5,042 bases of DNA from Oscillospiraceae bacterium (lineage in GTDB: Bacteria; Bacillota; Clostridia; Oscillospirales; Oscillospiraceae): positions 1 through 5,042 of the forward strand of contig JAHHSM010000109.1 of assembly GCA_020025175.1 (NCBI GenBank), in the 5' to 3' direction. The notes under the pieces were generated by a model. The model saw nothing but the letters and a program-made list of their open reading frames with translations, had not been told where the DNA came from and did no database searches. Positions 4,813-5,042 of this stretch are shown here, one piece after another. Made by a program: the position numbers and the translations under genes. Every line of letters begins with the position of its first letter. Within the stretch, counting starts at the first letter, position 1.

Positions 4813-4923
4813 TTGTACAGGCAGGAGAGGCTGATACAATTCTACAATTATAGAGTTAAGTACGTCTCGCCTTTTGCAACCGAGTGCGAGTGGGGTATTG
4901 TTTTGCGACGGGTATTAAACTGA
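4813..4923 (+). CDS. Possible 36-aa leader peptide ahead of the methyltransferase
   Basis: A TTG-started frame of 36 codons ends at TGA 4921-4923, 50 bases before the methyltransferase start. It contains FYNYRVKYVSPFATEC and ends GIVLRRVLN. No ribosome site precedes TTG 4813, and AGGAG at 4823-4827 has no usable start after it in this frame. The phrase is vaguely familiar from Lachnospiraceae DNA, but I cannot name it. It may be only an untranslated leader whose sequence happens to stay open. Confidence 0.2.
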   Translation: MYRQERLIQFYNYRVKYVSPFATECEWGIVLRRVLN

Positions 4924-4973
4924 AGCTTACAGCGGTACTTGCAAATTGATACAGGAGAAAGGCTGGTCGCATC
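4824..4973 (+). promoter_or_regulatory. Methyltransferase leader with internal repeats
   Basis: The leader from the predicted start near 4796 is about 180 bases, long for a simple gene. It contains CTCGC/GCGAG arms (4866-4870, 4886-4890), TTTTGC twice (4872-4877, 4901-4906), GGGTATT twice (4893-4899, 4910-4916), and two similar purine-rich stretches, CAGGAGAGGCTG (4822-4833) and CAGGAGAAAGGCTG (4952-4965). The last one holds the likely ribosome site, AAAGG at 4958-4962. No known riboswitch is recognised. Confidence 0.35.
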
Positions 4974-5042
4974 ATGAAGGACAATAGGCTGCACATCGAA
5001 AAGAACACAATACAGGAAACATTGGTGATTCCGTTATATGCC
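4974..5042 (+). CDS. Class I SAM-dependent methyltransferase (LCM-like), N-terminus only
   Basis: Only the first 23 codons are in the window, beginning MKDNRLHIEKN and continuing with IQETLVIPLYA. The phrase IQETL-x2-PL-x(G/A) is how many LCM-type (leucine carboxyl methyltransferase-like) SAM-dependent methyltransferases of Clostridia begin. These enzymes transfer methyl groups to small acids or other oxygen acceptors; the substrate here is unknown. The SAM-binding glycine motif would lie beyond the window. ATG 4974 is the only Met start after the in-frame TGA at 4947-4949; AAAGG at 4958-4962 is 11 bases upstream and GGAG at 4954-4957 is 16, so the ribosome site is suboptimally spaced. The gene has its own promoter at 4761-4789 and is not in an operon with anything upstream. 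Family assignment rests on a very short stretch. Confidence 0.55.
   Translation, partial: MKDNRLHIEKNTIQETLVIPLYA

Noticed and set aside
1..5042. CRISPR array, tRNA or rRNA genes
   Set aside because: No regularly spaced repeats, tRNA-like cloverleaf or rRNA sequence was seen on either strand.

Overview
The window is a mosaic of mobile DNA, probably from a gut-type Firmicute of the Clostridia (Lachnospiraceae-like). I infer this from the strong AAAGGAG-type ribosome sites, the moderately AT-rich base composition and the kinds of genes present: a Tn1549-like conjugative-element relaxase, a group II intron reverse transcriptase, and an LCM-type SAM-dependent methyltransferase. There are no housekeeping genes, and no species can be named from the sequence alone.

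Layout from left to right. (1) Positions 1-407, minus strand: the C-terminal part of a relaxase. It runs off the left window edge, and its 5' end is cut off at a transposon end. (2) Positions 408-3322: an apparently intact 2.9-kb transposon bounded by a perfect 10-bp terminal inverted repeat (GGCACACTAT ... ATAGTGTGCC). It carries three plus-strand genes: a small zinc-ribbon protein of DUF6431 type, a D,D(35)E transposase/integrase of 417 aa, and an ExeA/TniB-like AAA ATPase of 269 aa whose start overlaps the transposase stop (ATGA). Terminator-like hairpins face outward near both ends, and the transposase ribosome site can be hidden in a 6-bp hairpin. (3) Positions about 3323-4442, minus strand: a 3'-truncated group II intron. 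About 554 nt of 5' intron RNA precede the first ~150 residues of its maturase. The 5' end lies directly after a terminator-like hairpin. (4) Positions 4488-4735, plus strand: the C-terminal remnant of an unidentified gene with its own rho-independent terminator. (5) Positions 4736-5042, plus strand: a good sigma-70 promoter with an operator-like palindrome at the predicted start of transcription, a leader of about 180 nt, and the first 23 codons of a class I SAM-dependent methyltransferase.

How the parts fit together. The transposon is the only module here that looks functional as a whole. Its DDE enzyme and AAA ATPase resemble the TnsB/TnsC, TniA/TniB and IstA/IstB pairs, in which the ATPase licenses the target and activates the transposase. 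The third protein, a Cys-rich zinc ribbon followed by a helical region, is the least understood member and may bind the ends or choose the target. The element has no visible target-site duplication, and different broken genes flank its two ends, so a deletion or recombination has probably happened since insertion.
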